Source of the DNA: Actinomyces ruminicola | Lineage (GTDB): Bacteria > Actinomycetota > Actinomycetes > Actinomycetales > Actinomycetaceae | Direction of reading: 5' to 3' | Length of the DNA: 64,000 nt | Assembly: GCF_900103885.1 (NCBI RefSeq) | Contig: NZ_FNIM01000011.1 | Coordinates: 31,589 to 95,588, forward strand | Shown: positions 39,073-46,545 of the stretch, one piece after another | Layout: each line of letters begins with the position of its first letter | Position numbering within the stretch: the first letter of the stretch is position 1 | Notes under the pieces: generated by a model | What the model saw: only the letters and a program-made list of their open reading frames with translations | Told to the model about the DNA's origin: nothing | Databases searched by the model: none | Position numbers and translations under genes: made by a program

Positions 39073-39364
39073 GACCATAGGTTACACAAGTGGGAAAAGT
39101 AAGACAATGAGGAGTAGTGGGAGGTGTTGGGGTGGCTTGCTGAGGGCGGGTGCGGAAGGTCCACCGGTTGCAAGCGTGGCGCTCGGTTCAGGGGAGTCCT
39201 GCCAGGCCCCGTTTCCTGGGGCCTGGAAGCCCTGGTTGGAGTGCGGCACGATAATTTGCGCCGGCAGGCACTACCGTCTTCGCCACGAGCCCCGAATTGG
39301 CAACGCCGCGTCGCTGGGGCTAGCTTGCCAGCCCCAACAACCAGTGCAGGAAAGAGCACCCCTT

Positions 39365-40117
39365 ATGACCACCATTCTTGCCATTGGAGCCACCGGACAG
39401 GTTGGACGCGTCGTCGTCGACGAGGCGTTGCAGCGCGGTCTGGAGGTCCGGGCCGTCACCCGTAATGCCGCCGGCGCCCGCCGCTCCCTGGCCGACGGCG
39501 CGGAGATCCTCGAAGCGGCCGCCACCGATGCGCATTCACTGCGGTCGCTGCTGCAGGACGTCGACGCCGTCGTACTAACCCACGGCACCGACAACGACGG
39601 CAGGGGTGGCGCCACCTTCTACGACGTGGTCCGCGCAGTCATTGGTGCCCTGGGCGACGGTGCGACCCACATCAGCCTGATGACCACCATGAATGCGTCC
39701 CACTCCTCGCGGAACACCGGCTACGAGTTCGTGGAGTGGAAGCGTCGCGCCGAGCGGCTCGTGCGCGCTTCCGGACACCCCTACACCATCGTGCGCCCCG
39801 GCTGGTTCGGCTACCAGGGTCCCGGTGACCGCCAGATCGACCTGCGGCAGGGTGACCTGGTCACCGGCCAGCCGGGAGTCGACCGACGCCACATCGCCCA
39901 GGTGCTCCTGGAGGGCGCCCTCAACCCCTCCGGCGCGCGCCGCACCGTGGAGGTCTTCAGCAAGGCCGGAGCCCCCGTCACCGACTTCGAGGCCCTGTTC
40001 GCCGCGACGCGTGCCGACGAGGCCGGCGCACTCGACGGCGTGCTCGACACCCACAACGTACCGCTGACCCAGGAGCCGCAGCGCGTGCAGGATGACCTCG
40101 CCCGCCTGCGCAAGTGA
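39365..40117 (+). CDS. NmrA-like NAD(P)-binding oxidoreductase
   Basis: A 250-residue Rossmann-fold protein of the atypical SDR class. GATGQVGRVVVDEAL is the nucleotide-binding loop at residues 8-22; LMTTMNASHSS near 108 and YEFVEWKRRAERLVRASG near 122-139 with the YxxxK-like spacing (Y...K), then YTIVRPGWFG. Substrate unknown. RBS aggaaag lies 12 bases before ATG at 39365. The next reading frame is a truncated NTF2-like gene that lies 10 bases on. Confidence 0.87.
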   Translation: MTTILAIGATGQVGRVVVDEALQRGLEVRAVTRNAAGARRSLADGAEILEAAATDAHSLRSLLQDVDAVVLTHGTDNDGRGGATFYDVVRAVIGALGDGATHISLMTTMNASHSSRNTGYEFVEWKRRAERLVRASGHPYTIVRPGWFGYQGPGDRQIDLRQGDLVTGQPGVDRRHIAQVLLEGALNPSGARRTVEVFSKAGAPVTDFEALFAATRADEAGALDGVLDTHNVPLTQEPQRVQDDLARLRK

Positions 40118-40127
40118 CGGCGCCGCC

Positions 40128-40364
40128 ATGGCCGGCGTCAACAGCTCCTTCCACATCAATGGCCAGCAGGTCATCACGATCGACGGCGACACCGCCACCG
40201 ACGTCCACTACGGCCAGGCCCTGCTCGTTCAGGAGCAGGACGGCAAGGACGTGCTCCAGTCCCACTCGATCCGCTACATCGACACCCTGGTCCTGCGCGA
40301 CGGCGACTGGCGCATCAGCAGCCGCGAGCAGCACTTCGTGGTCTCCGAGACGCGCGAGTACTGA
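40128..40364 (+). pseudogene. NTF2-like (SnoaL-type) gene, 5' part missing
   Basis: The frame from 40092 reads, from ATG 40128, VNSSFHINGQQVITIDGD, ATDVHYGQALLVQEQDG and HSIRYIDTLVLRDGDWRISSREQHF, which is the second half of a SnoaL-like domain. Such proteins are normally about 130-150 residues; here the first half is absent. The 5' side is occupied by the end of the oxidoreductase gene (to 40117), so a deletion probably removed the start. The 3' end and stop look intact. Confidence 0.65.
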
Positions 40365-40385
40365 CGCGCGCATTGATGCGGTGAC

Positions 40386-40424
40386 GGCTGAGCCCGCCTC
40401 CCGACTGCGGGGGCGGGCTCAGCC
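40386..40424. terminator. Hairpin downstream of the NTF2-like remnant
   Basis: A 13-bp stem ggctgagcccgcc/ggcgggctcagcc with a 13-base loop starts about 20 bases after the stop. No T run; a likely Rho-independent-like stop in this G+C range. Confidence 0.65.
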
Positions 40425-40595
40425 GCCACTTCGGTCGAAGGACCACGGCATCGGCGTCCTGCACTCCAGGAAGGCGCGCCTCCCCTCGGCGGTTCCCATA
40501 CGCGGATCGGTCCACTAGGGCGTTGGCGAGTTGTGGAAGACGTCTGACCGCCGTGATTAGATCTGGCGCGAACCCGCCACAAGAGAGGAAGCGCT

Positions 40596-41237
40596 ATGCG
40601 TCGCCGTTCAATCGCCCTGTATGTCACCGAAACCATGGCCGACTGGGAGTACGCCTACCTGACAGCCCAGATCACGGTGGCCGAGCGCATGCGTCCTGGA
40701 CGGTTCCAACTGCTGCTGGTGGGCGATGGTCCCGAACCCGTTCGGTCGCAGGGAGGTCTGCCGGTCACGCCTACGGCGGACCTCGACGCGTTGTCCCCGC
40801 TGCGAGAACAGGGCGCCCTGGCGGCCCTGGTCATCCCGGGAGGGGACCGCTACCACGCGGGACACGAGCGGCTGATCGCTACTGTCGGGCAAATGCTTGC
40901 CGCTCAGGTGCCGGTGGCAGGCATCTGCGGCGCCACCTACCTGCTGGCAAGGGCCGGTGTGCTCGACGAGCGTAGGCACACCTCCAACTCCTCGGAGTTT
41001 CTGGCTGCGAGCGGCTATCAAGGAGCTGAGCACTATGTTGACGCCGTCGTGGTCTCCGACCGCGGCGTGACCACGGCATCGGGCCTCAATGCCGTGCCCT
41101 TCACCGCGGAAGTCATGCGCGTCACCGAGCTTTTTCCCGCTGAGGTTGCTGACGCCTGGGAGCGCCTGTACTCCACCGGAGACGCCCAGTACTACGGGGC
41201 CTGGGCGCAGGCCGCCGATGCCTGGGCGCGCTCCTGA
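40596..41237 (+). CDS. DJ-1/PfpI-family protein
   Basis: A class I glutamine-amidotransferase-like protein of 213 residues. The nucleophile elbow is VAGICGATYLLAR with Cys near residue 111; an acidic Glu/Asp is expected at about VIPGGDRYHAG near 83-93; a late His/Glu in HTSNSSEFLAA. ATG at 40596 follows GAGAGGAAG. Functions in this family vary (protease, glyoxalase, stress chaperone), so none is assigned. Confidence 0.85.
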   Translation: MRRRSIALYVTETMADWEYAYLTAQITVAERMRPGRFQLLLVGDGPEPVRSQGGLPVTPTADLDALSPLREQGALAALVIPGGDRYHAGHERLIATVGQMLAAQVPVAGICGATYLLARAGVLDERRHTSNSSEFLAASGYQGAEHYVDAVVVSDRGVTTASGLNAVPFTAEVMRVTELFPAEVADAWERLYSTGDAQYYGAWAQAADAWARS

Positions 41238-41261
41238 CCCGGCTACGGACGGCGGTGAAAA

Positions 41262-41382
41262 TGTCCGAGATCGGCATAAACGCCGCCGCTAGGCGGCACC
41301 GCGACCGATGAAAGCGCAGAATATCAACGATCTGCCAGACGCCACTCGCCGCCTAAGGCTCCTTTATTCCGATCTCGGACGT
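41262..41382. mobile_element. MITE-like element with 34-35 bp imperfect terminal inverted repeats
   Basis: The left end, tgtccgagatcggcataaac through gccgccgctaggcgg (41262-41296), is an imperfect reverse complement of the right end, ccgcctaaggctcctttatt through ccgatctcggacg (41349-41382). The two arms match through ccgcct, ttat and ccgatctcggac. Core ccgatctcgg is also in the 23-bp repeats, so the element and repeats share an end sequence. About 121 bp total, with no coding capacity. Its right arm interrupts the HEPN remnant. Confidence 0.7.
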
Positions 41383-41546
41383 AGGCGGTTGAGCGACTCG
41401 CCGAGGATCTCGAGTTGACGCTCAACCGCGGAACGTCGCATTGCGTCCCAAGCGAACTGTTCCTAACCGATACCGTCGACAAAGGCGATCACGGACCGTG
41501 TGGCCTCGGCCGCATCCCATAGGTATGCCGCGTTGTCACCGCACAT
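41364..41546 (-). pseudogene. HEPN-domain toxin remnant (nonsense codon, truncated)
   Basis: From ATG 41546 the minus strand reads DNAAYLWDAAEATRSVIAFV and DGIG, then TAG (41463-41465), then EQFAWDAMRRSAVERQLEIL and GESLNRLR before running into the inverted-repeat element. This is the N-terminal two-thirds of a HEPN nuclease-type domain (D-x2-YL-x-D, F-x2-D-x2-R-x-AVER-x-LEI-x-GE-x-L). The catalytic R-x4-6-H region is lost. It belongs to HEPN-MNT toxin-antitoxin systems. Confidence 0.7.
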
Positions 41547-41858
41547 AGAGGTCCTCTGCCGTGGCCAGAACCGACGCCCGGAAGTAGGGGGTTACGAAGA
41601 GAATCTGTGGTCACTAGGTCTACGGAGCGGCCCGTCGCCTGCTCCAAGGCCTCCTGTAGGCCAAAGAAATCGTCGAAGCGGCTGCCTCGGCGTCCACAGG
41701 TCTTGCAGGCCGGCCTGAAGCAGACGGTGGAACACATCATCATGGGCCAGGTCGGGGTCCGCAAGGACTTCCGCGATCAAAGTGGATACGGCCGACTTGC
41801 TATCGGCATCGTGCGTGAACTTTGCAAGCGCATTCTGGTCGAAAGTCTGGGTTCCCAC
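41547..41858 (-). pseudogene. Fragmentary nucleotidyltransferase (MNT-type antitoxin) remnant
   Basis: Residues FDDFFGLQEALEQATGRSVD and LVTTDSLRNPLL (about 41585-41680, minus) match the second half of minimal nucleotidyltransferases that neutralise HEPN toxins; the GSR just before them is all that is left of the G-S-x-A-R-G catalytic loop. The first part up to 41858 (starting MGTQTFDQNALAKF) is in another frame and unrecognised. The pair is out of frame and deleted, so it is not functional. Confidence 0.55.
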
Positions 41859-42049
41859 GATGTCCCAACCACAGCGTCTACGCCGTCGCTGTAGGGACCC
41901 CCGTGGGAATTGCTGCCACAGTATGAGACTCGCCCCCTGTGCCTAGCATTGTTGTGCGAATAACGTAAAGATGGTGTTGGCTTAAGGATGCATTTTAGCT
42001 TGACTGGTTGTCGAATGTAGTCAGAGGTGCGCGAAAGGTGTGCTGTATT

Positions 42050-42682
42050 ATGGGGGCAGTTACGATGTCTTCACTGCTTAAGCAGGTGCGAGAGAGTGAT
42101 ATTGGGCGGCGGTTACTGTGGCAATTTCCGCATTTATTGGTTGTGGCGTGTTTATGTGCCTGGCGTCCCGTGTTGACTATTGCATCCGACGTGTTGGAAT
42201 GGGCTGGTTTTTCTGTCTCGCGTATTTCGGAAGTTGCGAGATGGGTTGCTGAGCGAGGTGATGTTCTCGGCGCTCTGGCGTTTGTTTTTTTGGTGCTCGT
42301 TGCGTTGCTTTGGTCGGTTGATGGTGTTTCCATGGAAAGACTTCTTGTGATTCTTAGCTGTTCCACGCTGCTGTTGTGGCAGGCTGTAGGTACGCCTTGG
42401 CCTGCGGTTGTCGTTGTTGCTGCTCGGGTAATTATTACTTGGCTGTATTCGCGTTTGGCGCATGATGAGTCTCATTTTGCAATTACTGTAATTGGGTTGA
42501 TGACTGTTGTTGGATCGCCAGTATTTACCTTTATGTCTTTGATCTCGCCCGGTAACGGTGATCATAGTCGTGAAATCGCCGTGCGTTTGAGTGGACCGGT
42601 GCAGGTGCAGCAAACCCCGCTTGAAGGGCCGACGGGAGCTGTGGCCGTAGGCGTACGTGCCCGTACCTCTGATTCTGCCTAA
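42050..42682 (+). CDS. Unrecognised A/T-richer membrane protein
   Basis: A 210-residue product whose codons are visibly richer in A and T than any neighbour, a sign of transfer from another source. Hydrophobic segments: FPHLLVVACLCAWRPVLTI (about 24-42), VLGALAFVFLVLVALLWSV (about 72-90), LLVILSCSTLLLWQAV (about 97-112), VVVVAARVIITWLY and FAITVIGLMTVVGSPVFTFMS (about 143-163). The last 45 residues are hydrophilic. No motif is recognised. ATG at 42050 has GAAAGGTG about 10 bases upstream; ATG 42065 is an alternative. It is flanked by relics and repeats. Confidence 0.6.
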   Translation: MGAVTMSSLLKQVRESDIGRRLLWQFPHLLVVACLCAWRPVLTIASDVLEWAGFSVSRISEVARWVAERGDVLGALAFVFLVLVALLWSVDGVSMERLLVILSCSTLLLWQAVGTPWPAVVVVAARVIITWLYSRLAHDESHFAITVIGLMTVVGSPVFTFMSLISPGNGDHSREIAVRLSGPVQVQQTPLEGPTGAVAVGVRARTSDSA

Positions 42683-42802
42683 TCTCGTCCGCGGCGGGGG
42701 TGTAGATCGGTGACAAATACTGATCTCGCGGCGGGCGGCGTGTTGTGAAACGTCGTCACTTCAACGGCTCGCGATTTGAATGTCGGTCCGTCCATCCGTT
42801 CG

Positions 42803-42826
42803 TTCGTCATCGATTTCGACAATCGG
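42803..42826. repeat. Solo terminal repeat, family of the 48.8-kb MITE-like element
   Basis: gttcgtcatcgatttcgaca matches the right terminal repeat at 48917 (gtttgtcatcgatttggaca) with 2 differences in 20 bases. No partner repeat in inverse orientation was found within 200 bases, so it looks like a broken or solo copy. Confidence 0.6.
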
Positions 42827-43242
42827 TCACGGCGCGCCCGGCGCATCTACATGTGGTGGACCGGGCGTGGGATGATGATTCGTGTGTTTCGGTGGTCGTT
42901 CGTGTGGTTATGGGGCTCTTCCGGTTTGAGGGTGTGGTGGTTCCGGCCGGGGCTGCGGTGTGGGGATGATGAGGTCGGTTTCGGGCTGATAAGGACGTGT
43001 TCAGGCTGACGAGGTCGTGCTCGACCGGCGCAGGTCATTCTCGGGTGGGTGGAGATGTCGTCGGGCGGGCGGGGTGCTCTTGCCGTTGGCGGGCCGTCCG
43101 GGCCGGTTCTTCGTGCTTGTGGGTGTGGTGGCTGGTGTGTTGCGCGGTGGGGGACCCGGCGAGTCTGCCGGTTCACCACGCCGCACTTGTCTGCCGGCAG
43201 CCCCGCGCCACGGAAGTGAGACCATCTGCTACGCCACTTCGG

Positions 43243-43319
43243 GGTTAACAACGCCGGTTAACGGTCTGCTGAAGGGCTCTGAGGTATACAGCAGAACGTT
43301 AAGTAGCGTTGTTAACGCC
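43243..43319. repeat. Imperfect 29-31-bp inverted repeat upstream of pcrA
   Basis: ggttaacaacgccggttaac plus ggtctgctg on the left pairs with cagcagaacgttaagtagcg plus ttgttaacgcc on the right, around a 17-base loop. gttaac occurs three times. Its 77-bp size and ends suggest another small mobile element or a large operator; it lies 126 bp before the pcrA start. Confidence 0.65.
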
Positions 43320-43445
43320 CAACCGGCGCAACAGACACCTCAGCCCGACTCAACCACCACACCCACAAACCGGAAGAGCCACGTTGCGCGGGAAGTGGAG
43401 GCGGGGCCAGCCAAGGCGCACGAACCGTCTAGGCTTGGCCCCGAG

Positions 43446-46382
43446 ATGAACGACGCGATGAACTCCCTCTTCGGCGCACTGCCCATGCCCGGCTCCGAGG
43501 CCACGCCTCCACCGGAGACCGCCCTACCCGCGCTCGCCCCGGCCGACGCGGCCTGGGATGACGAGTCCTGGGCCGACGTCGAGCCGCCCGCCGAGGAGGA
43601 CATGGCGGGGTACGGCCCCGAGGACGCTGCCCCCTCTGCCGCCGACGCGGCCGCCGTCGCCCCCACCTGGGAGGAGCGGCAGGCCGAGCTCTCCGACCTG
43701 GTGGCCCGCGCGCAGGCCAATGCTGCCGCCGCGCGTGCCCGCGCCGGCGTCGACGGCAGCGCCGCGGACCGGGCGGCCGGACCCGGCGCGCAGCGCTACG
43801 GCATCACCGTCGCCAACCCCGCAGATCTGCTCACCGGCCTCAACCCCGCCCAGGAGCAGGCCGTCACCCACGCGGGCTCGCCGCTACTGATCATCGCCGG
43901 CGCCGGCAGTGGCAAGACCCGCGTGCTCACCCACCGCATCGCCTATCTGCTGGCCACCGGTCGCGCCCGCCCCGGCGAGATCCTCGCCATCACCTTCACC
44001 AACAAGGCCGCCGCCGAGATGCGCGAGCGCGTGGCCGCCCTGGTGGGTCCGGCGGGGGAGCGCATGTGGGTGTCCACCTTCCACTCCGCCTGCGTGCGCA
44101 TTCTGCGTCGCGAGCACGAGGCCGCCGGGCTGCGCTCCACCTTCTCCATCTACGACGCCGCCGACTCCACCCGCCTGATCACCCTGATCGTGCGCGAGCT
44201 CGGCATCGACCCCAAGCGCTTCACCCCCAAGACCTTCGCCGCCCGTATCTCGGATCTCAAGAACGAGCTGATCACCCCGGCCGAGTTCGCCGAGCGCGCC
44301 GTGGCCACCAACCCCTTCGAACGGCACCTGACCGAGGTGTACAGCGCCTACGCGCGGCGCCTGACCGCGGCGAACGCGCTCGACTTCGACGACCTGATCA
44401 TGCGCACCGTCCAGCTGCTGCAGTCCAAGCCCGCGGTGGCGGAGATGTACCGGCGCCGCTTCCGCCACGTGCTCGTCGACGAGTACCAGGACACCAACCA
44501 CGCCCAGTACGTGCTCGTGCGCGAGCTCGTCGGCGGGCCGGGCACCTCCGGCGCGGACTCTCCTCTCCCGCCCGGAGAGCTGACCGTGGTGGGCGACTCC
44601 GACCAGTCCATCTACGCCTTCCGCGGTGCCACCATCCGCAACATTGAGGAGTTCGAGCAGGACTACCCCAGTGCCCGCACCATTCTGCTGGAGCAGAACT
44701 ACCGCTCCACCCAGAACATCCTGTCCGCCGCCAACGCGGTGATCGCCCGCAACGCCGGGCGCCGGGAGAAGAACCTGTGGACCGCCTCCGGCGACGGCCC
44801 GGCGATCATCGGCTACGTCGCGGACTCGGAGCACGACGAGGCCCGCTGGATCAGCTCCGAGATCGACCGCCTCGCCGACGAGTGCGGCATACGCCCCCGT
44901 GACGTGGCCATCTTCTACCGCACCAACGCCCAGTCCCGGGCGCTGGAGGAGGCCTTCGTCCGCTCCGGCCAGCCCTACAAGGTGGTCGGCGGCACCCGCT
45001 TCTACGAGCGGCGCGAGATCAAGGACGCCATCGCCTACCTGCGCGCCGTGGACAATCCCGACGACGACGTCTCCATTCGCCGGGTGCTGAACGTCCCTAA
45101 GCGGGGACTCGGCGACAAGGCCGAGGCCGCCCTGGCCGAGCACGCCGCCCGCTACGCCGTCTCCTTCGGCACCGCCGTGGCCGACGCCGCCGGCGCCCCG
45201 CGCCCCGGGCAGGCCGACGGCGCGGGGGAGGGCGCGGGGGAGGGCGCGGGGACGCAGCCCCCCGCCGTCGTCGGGCTGACCACGCGCGCCATCCGGCAGG
45301 TGACGGGATTCCACGAGCTGTTCACCTCACTGCGGCACGCGCGCGATGCCGGCGACGGCGTCGCCGACATCCTCGACGCCGCCCTGGACGCCTCCGGCTA
45401 CCTGGCCGAGCTGCGCGCCAGCGACGACCCGCAGGACGCCGGCCGCGTGGAGAACCTGGCCGAGCTGCACGCCGTGGCCTCCGACTTCCAGGCCGCCAAC
45501 CCCGACGGGACGCTCGCCGACTTCCTGGAGCGGGTCTCGCTGGTGGCCGACTCCGACCAGTTGCCGCCCAGTGCCGACGTCGCCGACCAGGAAGACGCCC
45601 AGGAACAGGTCCGACAGCAGGGGCAGGTCACGTTGATGACCGTGCACACCGCCAAGGGGCTGGAGTTCCCGGTCGTGTTCGTCACCGGCCTGGAGGACGG
45701 CACCTTCCCCCACTCCCGCTCACTGGCAGACGAGACCGAGCTGGCCGAGGAGCGCCGCCTGGCCTACGTGGCCGTCACCCGCGCCCGCGAGCGTCTGTAC
45801 CTGACCCGCGCCGCCGTGCGTTCCGCCTGGGGCGCCGCCACCGCCATGCCCCCCTCACGCTTCCTCGACGATATTCCTGCGGACACGATCGAGTGGAAGC
45901 GCCTGGCCTCATCCATGGACGCCCTGCGCGGCGGCGGCACCGGCTGGGGCGCCTCCTGGGACGAGGGCGGCTTCGGTGCCCACCGCGGCTACGCTCGAAC
46001 CCGCCCGGCGGCGCCCGCTGACGACGGCGACTTCGCCCCCGCTATCGGCTCCGGCCGGCGCACCCGCACCGGGAAGCTGGGGCGGGTCGAGACCCCCAAG
46101 GACCGGGCGGAGGCGCGCCGCGCGAAGCGCCTGGCGGCGCGGGGCAAGCCCGTCCGCCTGGGGGCCCACTCCGAGGTCGAGTCGTCGGACGCCGCCCTGC
46201 CCGAGGCGGTGGCCGGATTGAAGGCCGGCGACCGGGTGCGTCACAAGACCTACGGGGAGGGCAGCGTTGTCGGCATTGAGGGCACCGGCCGCTCCACGGT
46301 CGCACGCGTGGAGTTCATTATCGACGGCGCCCCGGCCACCAAACGGCTCATGCTGCGCCTGGCACCCGTTGAGAGGGTCTGA
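43446..46382 (+). CDS. pcrA: ATP-dependent DNA helicase PcrA/UvrD
   Basis: SF1A helicase for repair and replication restart; 978 residues, longer than the about 720-860 typical of the family. An acidic Ala/Pro/Glu-rich N-terminal extension of about 130 residues precedes the helicase core. LLIIAGAGSGKTRVLTHRI (Walker A) near 146-164; LVDEYQDTNHAQY (motif II) near 343; VGDSDQSIYAFRGA; LEQNYRST; TLMTVHTAKGLEFPVVFV near 730; AYVAVTRARERLYLT. The C-terminal KPVRLG to LAPVERV segment is the UvrD Tudor-like tail that binds RNA polymerase. ATG at 43446; no clear ribosome site. Confidence 0.95.
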   Translation: MNDAMNSLFGALPMPGSEATPPPETALPALAPADAAWDDESWADVEPPAEEDMAGYGPEDAAPSAADAAAVAPTWEERQAELSDLVARAQANAAAARARAGVDGSAADRAAGPGAQRYGITVANPADLLTGLNPAQEQAVTHAGSPLLIIAGAGSGKTRVLTHRIAYLLATGRARPGEILAITFTNKAAAEMRERVAALVGPAGERMWVSTFHSACVRILRREHEAAGLRSTFSIYDAADSTRLITLIVRELGIDPKRFTPKTFAARISDLKNELITPAEFAERAVATNPFERHLTEVYSAYARRLTAANALDFDDLIMRTVQLLQSKPAVAEMYRRRFRHVLVDEYQDTNHAQYVLVRELVGGPGTSGADSPLPPGELTVVGDSDQSIYAFRGATIRNIEEFEQDYPSARTILLEQNYRSTQNILSAANAVIARNAGRREKNLWTASGDGPAIIGYVADSEHDEARWISSEIDRLADECGIRPRDVAIFYRTNAQSRALEEAFVRSGQPYKVVGGTRFYERREIKDAIAYLRAVDNPDDDVSIRRVLNVPKRGLGDKAEAALAEHAARYAVSFGTAVADAAGAPRPGQADGAGEGAGEGAGTQPPAVVGLTTRAIRQVTGFHELFTSLRHARDAGDGVADILDAALDASGYLAELRASDDPQDAGRVENLAELHAVASDFQAANPDGTLADFLERVSLVADSDQLPPSADVADQEDAQEQVRQQGQVTLMTVHTAKGLEFPVVFVTGLEDGTFPHSRSLADETELAEERRLAYVAVTRARERLYLTRAAVRSAWGAATAMPPSRFLDDIPADTIEWKRLASSMDALRGGGTGWGASWDEGGFGAHRGYARTRPAAPADDGDFAPAIGSGRRTRTGKLGRVETPKDRAEARRAKRLAARGKPVRLGAHSEVESSDAALPEAVAGLKAGDRVRHKTYGEGSVVGIEGTGRSTVARVEFIIDGAPATKRLMLRLAPVERV

Positions 46383-46545
46383 ACCGGCGGTCCTCCCGCC
46401 CGGTGACATGCCGCCGTGGTGGAGCCTCTCGGAGGCCGTGATGCTAAAGTGATCAGGCCCACCCGGAGCGCGGCCGTGGCAAAACACGCCTCGGCAGATC
46501 CGGTTGTGAGACAGATCCGAGCTGGAGCCCCACTTAGGAGTATCG

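Larger units (their letters stand above)
41238..42049. other. Accessory region: MITE-like element, HEPN/MNT relic and unassigned sequence
   Basis: No intact gene is present. The region holds a 121-bp inverted-repeat element (41262-41382), a broken HEPN/MNT-type pair on minus (41364-41858), and about 190 bp of A/T-richer sequence (41859-42049) that forms the left edge of the low-G+C gene next to it. Confidence 0.6.
42683..43445. other. Repeat-rich, GT-biased region before pcrA; no intact gene
   Basis: These 763 bases are unusually G/T-biased on plus and contain only remnants. At 42704-42733 the fragments gatcggtgac and ctgatctcg recall the element ends elsewhere. gttcgtcatcgatttcgaca at 42803 is a lone copy of the terminal repeat of the 48.8-kb element. 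About 42950-43040 carries diverged repeats of about 20 bp, read on minus as tcagcctgaacacgtcct and tcagcccgaaaccgacct, like subterminal repeats of an insertion sequence. A 77-bp hairpin sits at 43243-43319. Confidence 0.5.

Noticed and set aside
41592..41894. Plus-strand frames over the HEPN/MNT relic.
   Set aside because: No motif or ribosome site; the minus strand shows recognisable domain pieces.
42776..43009. A 77-residue Trp- and Arg-rich plus-strand frame.
   Set aside because: No ribosome site and no motif; the region consists of element remnants.
43017..43445. Extension of the pcrA frame back to 43017.
   Set aside because: It passes through repeat remnants and the 43243 hairpin; residues are unlike any PcrA.
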